A DNA stretch of 34,518 nucleotides from Candidatus Latescibacterota bacterium (GCA_022825185.1 JAJDYK010000230.1:1-34518), one strand, 5' to 3'. Shown: positions 16,678-26,122, counted from the stretch's first letter. Numbers and translations: made by a program. Notes: generated from the sequence alone by a model not told the origin.

Positions 16678-17967
16678 ATGAGAGCAATGACGCGGCGATC
16701 GCTGCTCCGTGCCGGCCTTACCGGTTGCTTGGTCGCCCCTTGGTGGCACGCACTGCGGGCCTTTGCCGCCCGCCCCACCGAGCTACCGACGAAATCCGGC
16801 GTGACCGATACCGAGATTATCCTCGGCACGTCCGCCGCTTTCTCCGGCCCCTCTCGAGGGTTGGGCATCGAACTCTATCGGGGTGCCGGTGCGTACTTTA
16901 CCCACGTCAATCAGCAAGGTGGCATAGCTGGCCGCACCATACAGGTCAAAGCCTACGACGATGGCTACCAGCCCGGCCCTTCGGTCAAAAACACCATGAA
17001 GCTGATGCTCGACGATCAGGTGTTTTTGCTGTTCGGCTACGTTGGCACGCCGACAGTAACGCGCGTGTTGCCCATCCTCAAAAAATTCCAAGACCGGAAT
17101 ATCCTGCTGTTCTTCCCCTTCACCGGCGCCCAACCCCAGCGCGAGCCACCCTATGGCACCTTCGCCTTTAATCTGCGCGCCTCCTATCGCCAAGAAACGG
17201 CTGGCTTAGTCGATAATTTCGTGCGCATCAACCGTCGGCGCATTGCCGTATTCTATCAGGCCGATGCGTACGGCCGCAGCGGCTGGGCCGGCGTGCGCAG
17301 CGCCCTGAAAAAGCACGGCGAACAAATCGTCGGCGAGGCCACGTACCGGCGCGGCGAACGGTTCACCGGCACGATGCGTAAACAGGTCGAAATCCTCAAG
17401 GAAGCCAAGCCCGAAGCGGTGATCTGCATCGGGGCCTATGCAGCTTGCGCGGCCTTTGCCCGCGATGCCGTCGATCTCGGCCTAGAGGTACCCTTTGCCA
17501 ACCTGTCTTTCGTCGGCAGCGAAAATCTCCTCAAGCTACTCACCGAAGGACGCGACGACAGCCAGCGCTACACGCAATGGCTGGTAAACTCCCAAGTCGT
17601 GCCCAGCTACGAAGACACATCTATACCCGCAGTCCAAGAGTACCGCAACTTGATGAGCAGCTATGCCCCGCAGCCGCCCGCCGAGCTGTTAAAAGACCCC
17701 TATACGCCCTTTGATCACAGCTTCGTCAGTCTCGAAGGCTTTCTCAACGCCAAGTTGCTAGTCGAAATTTTGCACCGCCTCGGGACCGAGCCGCAGCGCA
17801 ACCAACTCGAAGACGCGGTGTTCTCCGTCGCGGACTTCGATCTGGGCATCGGCGAACAGGTCTCCTTTGATCCCGACCGCCGCCAGGGTCTCCAGCGAGT
17901 GTACTACACGGTAGTCGATAAAGGCCGTTTTGTCCCCCTGGACGATTGGCGCGCGAGGTTTGCATGA
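16678..17967 (+). CDS. Tat-exported type I (branched-chain amino acid-type) substrate-binding protein
   Basis: The 429-residue protein starts with a twin-arginine signal (TRRSLLRAGLTG then a hydrophobic stretch ending near AFAA). The mature part is a type I periplasmic-binding fold: TEIILGTSAAFSGPSRGLG, NQQGGIAGRTIQVKAYDD and a YGRSGWAGV second-domain start. Relatives bind amino acids, amides or urea. No permease or ATPase gene is next to it. Instead it overlaps a membrane sensor gene by four bases (ATGA), so it probably presents a ligand to that sensor rather than feeding an ABC importer. I chose ATG 16678; the ATG at 16687 (MTRRS) is also possible. The frame extends to 16615 without family sequence. 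Confidence 0.88.
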   Translation: MRAMTRRSLLRAGLTGCLVAPWWHALRAFAARPTELPTKSGVTDTEIILGTSAAFSGPSRGLGIELYRGAGAYFTHVNQQGGIAGRTIQVKAYDDGYQPGPSVKNTMKLMLDDQVFLLFGYVGTPTVTRVLPILKKFQDRNILLFFPFTGAQPQREPPYGTFAFNLRASYRQETAGLVDNFVRINRRRIAVFYQADAYGRSGWAGVRSALKKHGEQIVGEATYRRGERFTGTMRKQVEILKEAKPEAVICIGAYAACAAFARDAVDLGLEVPFANLSFVGSENLLKLLTEGRDDSQRYTQWLVNSQVVPSYEDTSIPAVQEYRNLMSSYAPQPPAELLKDPYTPFDHSFVSLEGFLNAKLLVEILHRLGTEPQRNQLEDAVFSVADFDLGIGEQVSFDPDRRQGLQRVYYTVVDKGRFVPLDDWRARFA

Positions 17968-18689
17968 TGGTGATAAAAGTCCAAAAGCTCTTTAAGAAAA
18001 CGCTGTTCGGCGTCTTTGCCCTGTTTGGCTTGATCGGCCTATCGACCTCCATTCTGTGCGTCTATACGGTCGATACGCACCTGTCGGCCGAATACGAGAG
18101 CAACAGCCGCGACATCGCCAAAACCATCGCCGATTCCAGCGTCGATATTCTCTTAAATCGCGACTTGTCGGCGTTGCAGTCGCTCATCGATCAGTTCGTC
18201 GAGATTCAGGGCATCAAGTACATCTACATCACCGACGAATCCGGCGAGTTCCTCGCCCACACCTTTGTGCCGGGCATTCCCGCAGAGATTCGCGCCAGCG
18301 ATCCGTTTAATATGGAGACGGTAGAGCGCAGCCTGCCCGGGATGGGCGATTTCGTCGAAGTGGGCAGTCCGATTCTCGCCGGCGTTGCCGGCACGGTTCA
18401 CGTGGGCATGGACACTGGTTTGATTGCGCTAAAAATTCAACGCGCAATCGGCCAGCAGGTGTACCTCTTCTCCATCATCCTCGTCGTCGGCGTCTTTGCC
18501 GCCATCTGGTTGGTCAATCTGGCGGCTAAGCCGCTGGGCGCGCTCTTGGGCTACGCCGTGGGTGTGGCACGCGATGAGAAACCCACCGACGACAACCTAC
18601 TGGAGCGCGACGACGAAGCTGGACACCTAGCTCGACTCTTCCTCTACGTTGCCGACAAAGGCCAGCGCACGCCTGAAAGCGTGGAGTAG
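17964..18689 (+). CDS. Membrane sensor with extracytoplasmic Cache-like domain and HAMP region, no output domain
   Basis: The 241 residues comprise a first membrane helix (14-36), an extracytoplasmic ligand domain (about 37-160) with the Cache/PAS-like strand pattern IKYIYITDESGEFLAHTF, a second helix (165-188) and a HAMP-like segment (about 189-232, DDEAGHLARLFLYVAD). It then stops. Normally a histidine kinase, cyclase or chemoreceptor domain would follow. No in-frame continuation is visible after the TAG. The ATG overlaps the stop of the substrate-binding protein and has GAGG seven bases upstream. The pair therefore looks like a two-gene sensory module, either truncated or signalling through a separate partner. 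Confidence 0.82.
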   Translation: MMVIKVQKLFKKTLFGVFALFGLIGLSTSILCVYTVDTHLSAEYESNSRDIAKTIADSSVDILLNRDLSALQSLIDQFVEIQGIKYIYITDESGEFLAHTFVPGIPAEIRASDPFNMETVERSLPGMGDFVEVGSPILAGVAGTVHVGMDTGLIALKIQRAIGQQVYLFSIILVVGVFAAIWLVNLAAKPLGALLGYAVGVARDEKPTDDNLLERDDEAGHLARLFLYVADKGQRTPESVE

Positions 18690-18711
18690 ATTTGATTCCC
18701 GGTAATGTATC

Positions 18712-18738
18712 CGCAGATGAACGCAGATTAGCGCAGAG
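18712..18738 (+). repeat. Three direct repeats of CGCAGAT/G with 10-base period
   Basis: CGCAGAT occurs at 18712-18718 and 18722-18728, and CGCAGAG at 18732-18738, separated by three-base spacers. It sits in the 99-base gap between the sensor gene and the MFS transporter gene. No reading frame or hairpin explains it. Confidence 0.55.
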
Positions 18739-18788
18739 GTGAGATGAGGTCATTCGATGCGAGTACTTGGTGATTGAGGTCTAGAGAC

Positions 18789-20099
18789 ATGGCGCAACAA
18801 AGGGTACTGATTCCGCGCTCGCTTATGGCGCTGTTCTGCACGGTCCTGCAGGTCTGTTTTGGGACGGTGTACGCGTGGAGTTTCTTCCAGACGCTCTTGG
18901 TGCGGCAATTGGGTTGGACGTTCACGGAGACGGCTTGGGCTTTCAGCCTGACGATCCTTTCGCTCGGCACTTCGGCGGCTTGGGCGGGCGCGCTGCTGCC
19001 GAAGGTCGGACCGCGGCGCTTGGCCGTGACCGGCAGCGTCATGTTCTCGGTCGGCTATGTGCTGGCGAGTCTGGCGCTAAAGTGGGACATGCTCGCGCTA
19101 TTCTACGTGGGGTACGGCGTCATTGGAGGCGCGGGCATCGGGCTGGGCTACGTCACCCCCGTGGCCACGGTCGCCAAATGGTTCCCAGACAAGAAGGGCT
19201 TGGCGACCGGCATCGTCGTAATGGGGTTCGGAGTAGGTGCCTTTCTGTTGAGCAAGGGCTTGGCACCCCTGCTCGTATCCCATCTAGCAGGCGATCTGTC
19301 CCAAGTCTTCCTGGGCCTCGGGGTGATCTTCGCCTGTGTCCTGATCCCCTGCAGCTTGCTGTTGAGCAATCCCCCTGCTGCCGCAGCAGCGGTTGCCGAA
19401 CAAACGCCCGCCGACGAGTCCGACTCGGTGTCGCCGTATCTGCGCTCCTCTGAATTCGCCCTCATGTGGATCGTCTTCTTCTTCAACATCGCCGCTGGCA
19501 TCTCCGTCATCAGCTTTCAGTCGGAACTCCTGCAGGAAGTCTGGGGCCTAGCCGATCCAACTGTAGAACCAGCGACGCTGGCCGAGTATGGAGCCACGCT
19601 GATCGCCGTCAGTTCGCTGTGTAATGGCGTGGGCCGACTGTTTTGGGGCTTGCTCTCAGATCGGCTGGGGCGCGTCAGGGTTTTCAGAATTCTGCTCGCC
19701 AGTCAGATGGTCGTCTTTGGCATTTTAATGACCGAGCGCAATCCCTATGTCTTTTCGATCCTCGTTTGTTACATCCTCTTGTGCTTTGGCGGCGGCTTTG
19801 CCACCATGCCCTCTTTCGTGCTCGATGTTTTCGGCCCGCAAAAGATGTCGACGATCTACGGCACCATTTTGACGGCCTGGGCGGCGGCGGGGATTTGCGG
19901 GCCGCTGTACGTGGGGTACCTGAAGGATCAATACCCCGATCGAGCATTCATCTATTGCTTCCTAATCGGCATCCTGATGCTTGGGCTTGGCTACGTATTC
20001 TCCTATTTGTTGAGCGACGATCGCATTCGCCTCCGCCGGCCGACCCTAGAGGATACGCTGCGTCAGTACGGCATTTTGCCCGTGGGGCAAGGTAACTAA
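18789..20099 (+). CDS. MFS transporter, OFA (oxalate/formate antiporter) type
   Basis: The 436-residue protein has 12 predicted membrane helices in two halves. It has the OFA-family hallmarks: FGTVYAWSFF in helix one, GAGIGLGYVTPVATVAKWFPDKKGLATG spanning helices four to five, and a second-half SDRLGRVRVF loop. OFA proteins exchange small carboxylates (oxalate, formate, pyruvate, lactate and similar). The natural substrate here is unknown, but a hydroxyacid dehydrogenase lies upstream. I chose ATG 18789, with TGAGGT upstream; the frame extends 15 bases further to a weaker start. It stands alone, between a repeat-containing gap and the secreted-protein pair. Confidence 0.9.
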   Translation: MAQQRVLIPRSLMALFCTVLQVCFGTVYAWSFFQTLLVRQLGWTFTETAWAFSLTILSLGTSAAWAGALLPKVGPRRLAVTGSVMFSVGYVLASLALKWDMLALFYVGYGVIGGAGIGLGYVTPVATVAKWFPDKKGLATGIVVMGFGVGAFLLSKGLAPLLVSHLAGDLSQVFLGLGVIFACVLIPCSLLLSNPPAAAAAVAEQTPADESDSVSPYLRSSEFALMWIVFFFNIAAGISVISFQSELLQEVWGLADPTVEPATLAEYGATLIAVSSLCNGVGRLFWGLLSDRLGRVRVFRILLASQMVVFGILMTERNPYVFSILVCYILLCFGGGFATMPSFVLDVFGPQKMSTIYGTILTAWAAAGICGPLYVGYLKDQYPDRAFIYCFLIGILMLGLGYVFSYLLSDDRIRLRRPTLEDTLRQYGILPVGQGN

Positions 20100-20161
20100 T
20101 GGAAGCCTCAATGCGGCTGCGCGGTGGCCGCCGAACTCAATGTGCAGACATGCGCTAGCAG

Positions 20162-20190
20162 TTGCCCTTCCCCCCCTTTTTCTATATATC
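20162..20190 (+). promoter_or_regulatory. Weak promoter-like pair upstream of the second secreted-protein pair
   Basis: TTGCCC (20162-20167) and TATATC (20185-20190) are 17 bases apart, each matching four of six sigma70 consensus bases. It is embedded in a pyrimidine-rich stretch in the 148-base gap before the gene at 20248. No other clear signal is visible in this gap. Confidence 0.25.
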
Positions 20191-20247
20191 CCATAATAAG
20201 TACAGCCTGTTAAAGATCATTCACGCCGCCCGAAGGAAATCGTTCAG

Positions 20248-22185
20248 ATGAGCCTACATCTGGTATTGCCGCTGATAGCCTTGGTATTTTGCGCCATTCT
20301 GACCGACGTGAGCCATGCGCTGACCATCTACCGCATCGGCGGCTCCGACCTACCGCCGCCCGAGCGCGACGCGCCTTTCGACTTCATCCAACTAGAATGG
20401 GCCGATATCGACGCCAAGCAGCACGGCAGTACCCTGCTGACGGAGATCAGCACGACCCTCGCGCCCGAGCAACTGGACCCTACCGTCAACCTGACACCAC
20501 TGCTAGATGAACGGGGCGGGAAGATCGAAACGCTGCGCTCGATCGTGGGCTGGGCTGACTTTCCCGCCCGCGACGCGCCGATGTTCGACGGCGATCCCAC
20601 CACCCACTTTCTCGGCGACGGCGATTGGGGTGGAGACTACGGCGCGATAGAAAACAAAGTGCTGGTATTCGATATGGGCGGGCTATTCAACATCGACCGC
20701 GTCCGCTTCTATCCCCGCGAAAAACACCTTGTAGATCGCTTTATCCAGACCTTTATAGTTGGCATCAACGACGGCGATCCGCTCAAGGACGGAACCCGGG
20801 AATACCTAGTGGGCGAGAAGTGGGCAAGGCGACCGCCAGGTGTTCGGAAAGACTTTGAGATAGTCCTCAACGCCACCGAAAATACCCGTTCCGATATCAT
20901 CATCGAAATGCCCGATCGGCCGATCCGCAATCTCCTGTTTGAAGCGCCGGCTAACATCCGCGGCGTCTGGGAAATCGCCGAATTTGAAATTTACGGTTCC
21001 GGTTTTGCACCGCAGGCTACCTACGTCTCCAATGTGATCGACCTAGGCCAACCCGTCAGCTTGGGCCGACTCAACTGGTCTGCGCAGGAGGACGAAGGTG
21101 CGGCGATTGATCTGACTATGCGCAGCGGCGACGATTCCGACCCCAACACGTACTGGCGCAAAACCTTCCGCGGCGACGAGACTACGCGCTATAGCGATGG
21201 CAAAGCCTTGGTGTTGGCCACGTACAACAAACTGGATAAAGGGGAGCGAGCCGGAATCACGCCAGACACCGAAAACTGGCAAACTTGGAGCCCTCCGTAC
21301 GATTTGCCCCTCGGCAGCGGCGACCTCGCCGGCAACAAGCCGCGGCAATTCGTCCAGTTCGCCGTCCAGTTCTCTTCTACTTCGGCAGCGGGCGGGTGGC
21401 TGCATTATCTGCAATTTGAAGTATCCGATCCGCCGGTGGCGTCTCAAGCGTTGGCCGAGATCGTTCCGGTGGAGGTTCAAGCAGGTGCAGTAACGCAGTT
21501 TACCTACAAGATCCTGCCGCGATTAACCGGCACTGATCTGGGTTTTGACAGCATTGAGATCAAAACGCCAGCTCGGATCGCCAGCATCGATCAGGTCCGC
21601 TTGGAAGGATTGCCGGTGGATTTCACCGAGGTTCGCGTGGAAGAAAATGAATTTGAGTTGCGAATTCCCCGCATGGACCTGCAGCGCACCAACGAATTGC
21701 TGGAAGTAGATTTCCAAGCCCAAGTCTTCCAGTTCGGCACGGTATTCGCGGCGCGGATTTTCGATAGCGAGCAGCCCCACGAAGTGCATCAGGGGGTCAC
21801 GGCAGGAGATGCCGATCAACTAGTCGATAGCAACACCTTGCGCGTCGGTCTGATAGATATCGACAAGAAAGCAGTCAACGCCCTGCGCTTGACCACGCGG
21901 TCATTCACCCCAAATGGAGACGGGGTCAACGATCAGCTAAAAATGCAGTACGAATTGCTCAATCTGAGTGCTGTACCGGTGGCTATTGATCTGTACGATC
22001 TTGCGGGGCGGCGCATCAGCGAGCTATACCACGGCACCGCGACCAGCGGCCGTTTTGCAGTAACTTGGGACGGCCGCGACGCCCAAGCCAAGTTACTGCC
22101 GCCGGGCCTCTATATCCTGCGCCTAGAAGTAGAAAGCGACGAGGGCATAAAATCGGAAGAACAAGTAGTTTCGCTGGTTTATTGA
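20248..22185 (+). CDS. Large secreted protein with FTPNGDG/FlgD-like tail (second-module short partner)
   Basis: The 645-residue product has a signal peptide (hydrophobic 4-19, cleavage near SHA|L). A discoidin-like segment MFDGDPTTHFLGDGDWGG is near residue 111. The central block has IDLGQPVSLGRLNW and SGDDSDPNTYW, then a WQTWSPPYDLP segment. The C-terminal module runs from about 551 (FTPNGDGVNDQ at 553), with LYDLAGRRISEL, WDGRD and PPGLYILRL, ending SLVY. It is the paralogue of the 677-residue protein at 4864-6897. GAAGGAA precedes the ATG. The longer partner follows 28 bases downstream, and together they form a duplicated two-gene unit. Function is unknown; an extracellular or surface location is inferred from the signal peptide and tail. 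Confidence 0.88.
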   Translation: MSLHLVLPLIALVFCAILTDVSHALTIYRIGGSDLPPPERDAPFDFIQLEWADIDAKQHGSTLLTEISTTLAPEQLDPTVNLTPLLDERGGKIETLRSIVGWADFPARDAPMFDGDPTTHFLGDGDWGGDYGAIENKVLVFDMGGLFNIDRVRFYPREKHLVDRFIQTFIVGINDGDPLKDGTREYLVGEKWARRPPGVRKDFEIVLNATENTRSDIIIEMPDRPIRNLLFEAPANIRGVWEIAEFEIYGSGFAPQATYVSNVIDLGQPVSLGRLNWSAQEDEGAAIDLTMRSGDDSDPNTYWRKTFRGDETTRYSDGKALVLATYNKLDKGERAGITPDTENWQTWSPPYDLPLGSGDLAGNKPRQFVQFAVQFSSTSAAGGWLHYLQFEVSDPPVASQALAEIVPVEVQAGAVTQFTYKILPRLTGTDLGFDSIEIKTPARIASIDQVRLEGLPVDFTEVRVEENEFELRIPRMDLQRTNELLEVDFQAQVFQFGTVFAARIFDSEQPHEVHQGVTAGDADQLVDSNTLRVGLIDIDKKAVNALRLTTRSFTPNGDGVNDQLKMQYELLNLSAVPVAIDLYDLAGRRISELYHGTATSGRFAVTWDGRDAQAKLLPPGLYILRLEVESDEGIKSEEQVVSLVY

Positions 22186-22213
22186 TCTGAATACTCATCG
22201 AGTGGTGCGAGAT

Positions 22214-24829
22214 ATGGAACGGATTCTGAAGTGCATAAGCTGGGCGATCTTGTCGGTGATTCTAGGTACGGCAGTGTACGGTCAGGGAACAGGTCACCGA
22301 GTGACGTCCGACCAAGTAGTAGTCAACAGCGCAGCGCACTGGCGCAATTGGACCTTTCCCCAAGGGGTAGTGGAAATTTCGTCCAGTGGCACCTTGACGC
22401 CGCACCAGTTGCACCGCGACATCAACGCGGTCCGGGACATTGTCGCTTATCTGCAAGCCCGCCCACCCGATGGGATAAAAAAGGGGCCCGAAGAAATTAC
22501 CGTCCTAGACGGCATCCAAACCGGAACCGCTGGCAATCGGGCGGACGTGGTCAACCTTTTCGACGGCGACTTGGCAACGTACTGGCAGCCCGACTCGCCC
22601 ACCGGTGAGAGCGAACTGGCTGGCCAGTGGTGGTTTACCGTCGATCTGGGGCGGCTAGTAATCGCCAAGAGCATCGTGCTGAAGTTCGTCGACGAGGCAT
22701 TGGGCGATCCCTTCCTGCAGTTCGACGTGCTGGTGTCCCAGGGCAACAAGCCCACGGGTAGTCGTGGGCCCTCTCTCGAATACACCACCATGTTGCGGAC
22801 CCTCAAGCCCAACAAGGAACAGCGGCTCTTCGAGATCGACATGGACCTAGAGCGCGAGTTCGAGGGTGTCGGCATTCGCTTCGTGCAGGTGGTGGTAACT
22901 GGCAGCAATTTCGGTCGGGGTCGAGAAATTACTCAGGCCGAGTACGATCAGCTCGCAGCCGACGAGCGAGGTGAGGTCGATTACTTTAAGCTCCATGCAA
23001 ACGGGCGCGAGACCCTAGTGCCTCAAGAGGTACACAGCCAACTTGAGCCTGAGCAACAAGGGTCGGTGCGCTATTACCGGATCGAGCGTCCACGGCTAGC
23101 CGAGTTGGAAGTGTGGGCAGAAGGCGACGAGATCCTCACCGGAGCGTTGGACAGAGGCGGTTTTGGCACGGCTTCTCAGACGGCATCGATCAATAGCTTG
23201 ATTGACGGGCATATCGAAAGCAAAGTGCAGTTCATCTACACCTACGGTCGGGGATCGCTCAAATCGCCCGAAGGGCAGGTACTTTTCGATTTGGGTGCCT
23301 TTTACTGGATCGACGCCTTCAGGATGGCCTATGGCGGGTCTAGGTTTTCCAATTATCGGCTGGATTTTTCGGACGGCACGCTGGCCGCCGACGGCAGCAT
23401 CAAGTGGAATACCGCTGTCGATCGCGAGCAGCGCGGCGGCGGTGGGATTTCGGCTTTAGGCTTCGGCTTTTACGAAGGCAACAATTTCGCGCGGCTCAAA
23501 GCCCGTTTCTTCCGCTTTGTCTGGAGGCAGTTCGAAAGTACCAGTTCCACGGGCAAAGGCGGAGCCACTGGGCAGCCAGCAGAGCTACAGCTATACGGGC
23601 GAGGTTTCCTGCCCGAAGTAACGCTGACCTCCGATCTGATCCGTTTGGGAGGCAGCCGCAACCTGCTCTCCGTCGAGTGGGATGCCGACACGCCACCCGG
23701 AACCAGTGTGCTGATCCAGACCCGCACTGGCAACGAGTTGAGTGAAACCCTGCATTACTTTAAAAAAGACGGCACGGAAGTATCCAAGGAAGACTACGAC
23801 AAGCTGCTGTCGATCTTCCGCGGCGACATCGTCGCCGAAGAAACCGCTGGTTCCGACTGGGAGCCGTGGAGCCAACCTTATGAAGCCCCGACCGGTTCGC
23901 CGGTGACCTCGCCCAGCCCACGCGAATTTCTGACCTTGCGGGCGACCTTGCTGTCGGACGATCCAGAGGTCAGTCCGACCTTGCGCTCGATTCGGCTCAA
24001 CTTTAGCAATCCCGTGGCACAGAGCATCACTGGCGAAATCTCGCCGTTTCAGGTGGACCAACTGGGTAAGGAGCAGATGTTTTCGTTCTATGTGCGTCCA
24101 GACTTCGGCAGCCGGGATCCGGGCTTTGACCAGTTGCTGTTGGTGGCTCCGTCCGATATGCCGCTGCGCTTTGTGGGACTATATGCCGGTGCCGAGGACG
24201 CCTTCGGGCCCAGCGCCGACTTGTCCAGTATAGCTATACCCGATGTGGAGGTGATGCAGACGCGCGAGGACAGTCTGCAATTGGCCTTCCCGCCGGTGGG
24301 GCCGCGCTCAGGCGTAGAAGTGATGCGGCTAGATTTCGCCACGGCGTTGTTTTCGACGGGCGCGGTGATGCGGGCGCTGTTAAAAAATAGCGACGCGAGC
24401 GAGGGCAACTGGCAACGCGTTGATGCCGGCGAGGCCTTAGTCGGAATCGAGAGCAACACTACGACGCTGGTCGGTGCAGTGCAGAGTACCTCGCTGCTGA
24501 CAGAAGTGGAAGTGATCCCGCGCGTCTTCACACCCAACGGCGACGGTGTCAATGACCAAGCTCAATTCGCCTTCAAGGTGGTGCGGGTGGGCGACGATAG
24601 CCCAGCGGAAGTAGAAGTTTTCGATCTGGCGGGCCGTCGAGTGCGCCGGTTAGTGGAGCAGCGGGATTTGAGCACTGGTTCCTACGCCATCGGCTGGGAC
24701 GGCAGAGACGATGCGGGAGCCTTGGTGCCGCCCGGAGTGTATTACGCTCGCTTGCGGATCGACACCGACACCGAGGGCGCTGGCATCGATGGCGAACAGG
24801 TCCTGAAAACCATCGCCGTCGCGTACTGA
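22214..24829 (+). CDS. Large secreted protein with discoidin-like regions and FTPNGDG/FlgD-like tail (second-module long partner)
   Basis: From ATG 22214 the product has 871 residues; a GTG at 22202 would add four but lacks a ribosome binding site. The signal peptide ends near VYGQG. The first discoidin-like region (about 105-145) has FDGDLATYWQPD and WFTVDLGRLVIAKSI. A second near 350 has VLFDLGAFYWIDAFRMAYGG. The central WDADTPPGTSVLIQTRTGN segment matches WDADLPPQTRIQLRSRSGN of the 782-residue protein, confirming paralogy. The tail begins FTPNGDGVNDQ at about 772, with FDLAGRRVRRL, WDGRDD and PPGVYYARL, and ends IAVAY. It is likely exported and surface-associated. No enzymatic motif is recognised. 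Confidence 0.88.
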   Translation: MERILKCISWAILSVILGTAVYGQGTGHRVTSDQVVVNSAAHWRNWTFPQGVVEISSSGTLTPHQLHRDINAVRDIVAYLQARPPDGIKKGPEEITVLDGIQTGTAGNRADVVNLFDGDLATYWQPDSPTGESELAGQWWFTVDLGRLVIAKSIVLKFVDEALGDPFLQFDVLVSQGNKPTGSRGPSLEYTTMLRTLKPNKEQRLFEIDMDLEREFEGVGIRFVQVVVTGSNFGRGREITQAEYDQLAADERGEVDYFKLHANGRETLVPQEVHSQLEPEQQGSVRYYRIERPRLAELEVWAEGDEILTGALDRGGFGTASQTASINSLIDGHIESKVQFIYTYGRGSLKSPEGQVLFDLGAFYWIDAFRMAYGGSRFSNYRLDFSDGTLAADGSIKWNTAVDREQRGGGGISALGFGFYEGNNFARLKARFFRFVWRQFESTSSTGKGGATGQPAELQLYGRGFLPEVTLTSDLIRLGGSRNLLSVEWDADTPPGTSVLIQTRTGNELSETLHYFKKDGTEVSKEDYDKLLSIFRGDIVAEETAGSDWEPWSQPYEAPTGSPVTSPSPREFLTLRATLLSDDPEVSPTLRSIRLNFSNPVAQSITGEISPFQVDQLGKEQMFSFYVRPDFGSRDPGFDQLLLVAPSDMPLRFVGLYAGAEDAFGPSADLSSIAIPDVEVMQTREDSLQLAFPPVGPRSGVEVMRLDFATALFSTGAVMRALLKNSDASEGNWQRVDAGEALVGIESNTTTLVGAVQSTSLLTEVEVIPRVFTPNGDGVNDQAQFAFKVVRVGDDSPAEVEVFDLAGRRVRRLVEQRDLSTGSYAIGWDGRDDAGALVPPGVYYARLRIDTDTEGAGIDGEQVLKTIAVAY

Positions 24830-24893
24830 GGGGTCAATCCAAAATGGATGAGGGCAGCGCTTCGCAGTGATCTAAGGCGCGTCCGCTCCCACC

Positions 24894-26072
24894 TCACGCC
24901 ACCGTCTGAAACCGCTCCCACGCCTCGCCAGCGGCCGCCGCTTGGCGCTCCAGTTCACTGCGCCAACCCACGACCTCTCCGGCTTTAATGCGTTGGACAT
25001 CAAATCCCGCGTACCGATCTTCGAGCGTATCCCCTAGCTTCTGGGTCTCAGCCCAACGATCCCACGCCGTCTTCATCCACTCGTGCGGCAACGCCTCGCG
25101 CACCGCAGGATCGAGTTGCCACGCACTGCGCGCATCCGCCACCGCCGGCTCTCCGCTAAACGGACCCGACCACTTCGACCAACCGATGGACAAGGTGTTG
25201 CGCTCGCGCTCGGGGACGGTGTGCCCGGTGTGGATCGTGACCCCATTGCGGATAAGGGCTTCCCCAGGCTTGAGTCGGATCGCCACTTGGCCCGGCAACG
25301 GATCTTTTCTATTCCAACTAGGCGTGTACGGCACCCCTTGGTCCTTCATGGATTGCGGCAGGAGTACATCGTGCTCAAACGGCGTGCGCCAGCGTTCGTG
25401 GCTGCCGGGGATGAGTTCGTGGCACTCGTCGTCCACCAGCGCTAGGAACATGCTCACGCCGTTCCGATTAGCGAGCGACTTGGCGTTGTTGGCACGGATT
25501 TCTGCCCAGCGGACTCTTTCGACTTCCTCGGAGTAATCCTCCGGGCTTTCCCCTCGGTTGTCCCGCTGCGAAAAATAGGGCTTGCCCTCGCCCCACCACG
25601 TCACGTCGCGGTGCCAACTCGGCCCATTCTCGTGCTGCCGGGGATTGCACCAAAGCAACATGCCGCTCAACGTCATATCTTCAGGCCCAAGCCCGTCGCA
25701 CCACGAGGCGACGAAATTGAGAAAATCGTCCGAGCCGTGGAATTCGGCAAAGCACGGTTCCTCAAAGGCAGGATGGATGAGGCCCCGAATCGCCCACGGC
25801 TCATTGCCGCCAGCGCGATGCACGTAGCCTTTTGAGCAGTCGATCTTGCTGTAACCATGCTCGGGTGCGCACGCTTCGGTGACGCGGCGGCCGGCCTCGC
25901 GGAGCACGGGAATCCACGGGTTATCGACAAAGTCGGTGATGATGACGAAACCATGCTCCCGCAAGTGTTCCAACCGCTCGGGCGTGGCCCCAGGAGCGGC
26001 GAGTTCGGGCTTGGAGTCGGCAAAAGCTGTGGCGCGGTAGGTCTCCTGTGCTGGAGATTGCTCGGTAGTCAT
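24894..26072 (-). CDS. Phytanoyl-CoA dioxygenase (PhyH) family protein
   Basis: The 392-residue protein has the double-stranded beta-helix pattern of PhyH enzymes. The Fe(II) ligands are His154 and Asp156 in SWHRDVTWW, with the distal His in NGVTIHTGH (His281 or His284). A nearby Arg (289 or 291) is the candidate 2-oxoglutarate ligand. It would hydroxylate an unknown substrate using oxygen and 2-oxoglutarate. A hydrophobic GFVIITDFVD segment opens the domain near residue 41. An AGAGGGG ribosome binding site precedes the ATG at 26072. It stands alone and converges with the secreted-protein pair; the gap there (24830-24893) shows no clear terminator. Confidence 0.93.
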   Translation of the reverse strand: MTTEQSPAQETYRATAFADSKPELAAPGATPERLEHLREHGFVIITDFVDNPWIPVLREAGRRVTEACAPEHGYSKIDCSKGYVHRAGGNEPWAIRGLIHPAFEEPCFAEFHGSDDFLNFVASWCDGLGPEDMTLSGMLLWCNPRQHENGPSWHRDVTWWGEGKPYFSQRDNRGESPEDYSEEVERVRWAEIRANNAKSLANRNGVSMFLALVDDECHELIPGSHERWRTPFEHDVLLPQSMKDQGVPYTPSWNRKDPLPGQVAIRLKPGEALIRNGVTIHTGHTVPERERNTLSIGWSKWSGPFSGEPAVADARSAWQLDPAVREALPHEWMKTAWDRWAETQKLGDTLEDRYAGFDVQRIKAGEVVGWRSELERQAAAAGEAWERFQTVA

Positions 26073-26122
26073 TTTGCACCCCTCTTTCGGCGGATGGGAA
26101 GGTTGGCCTTGTTATCGGGTTT

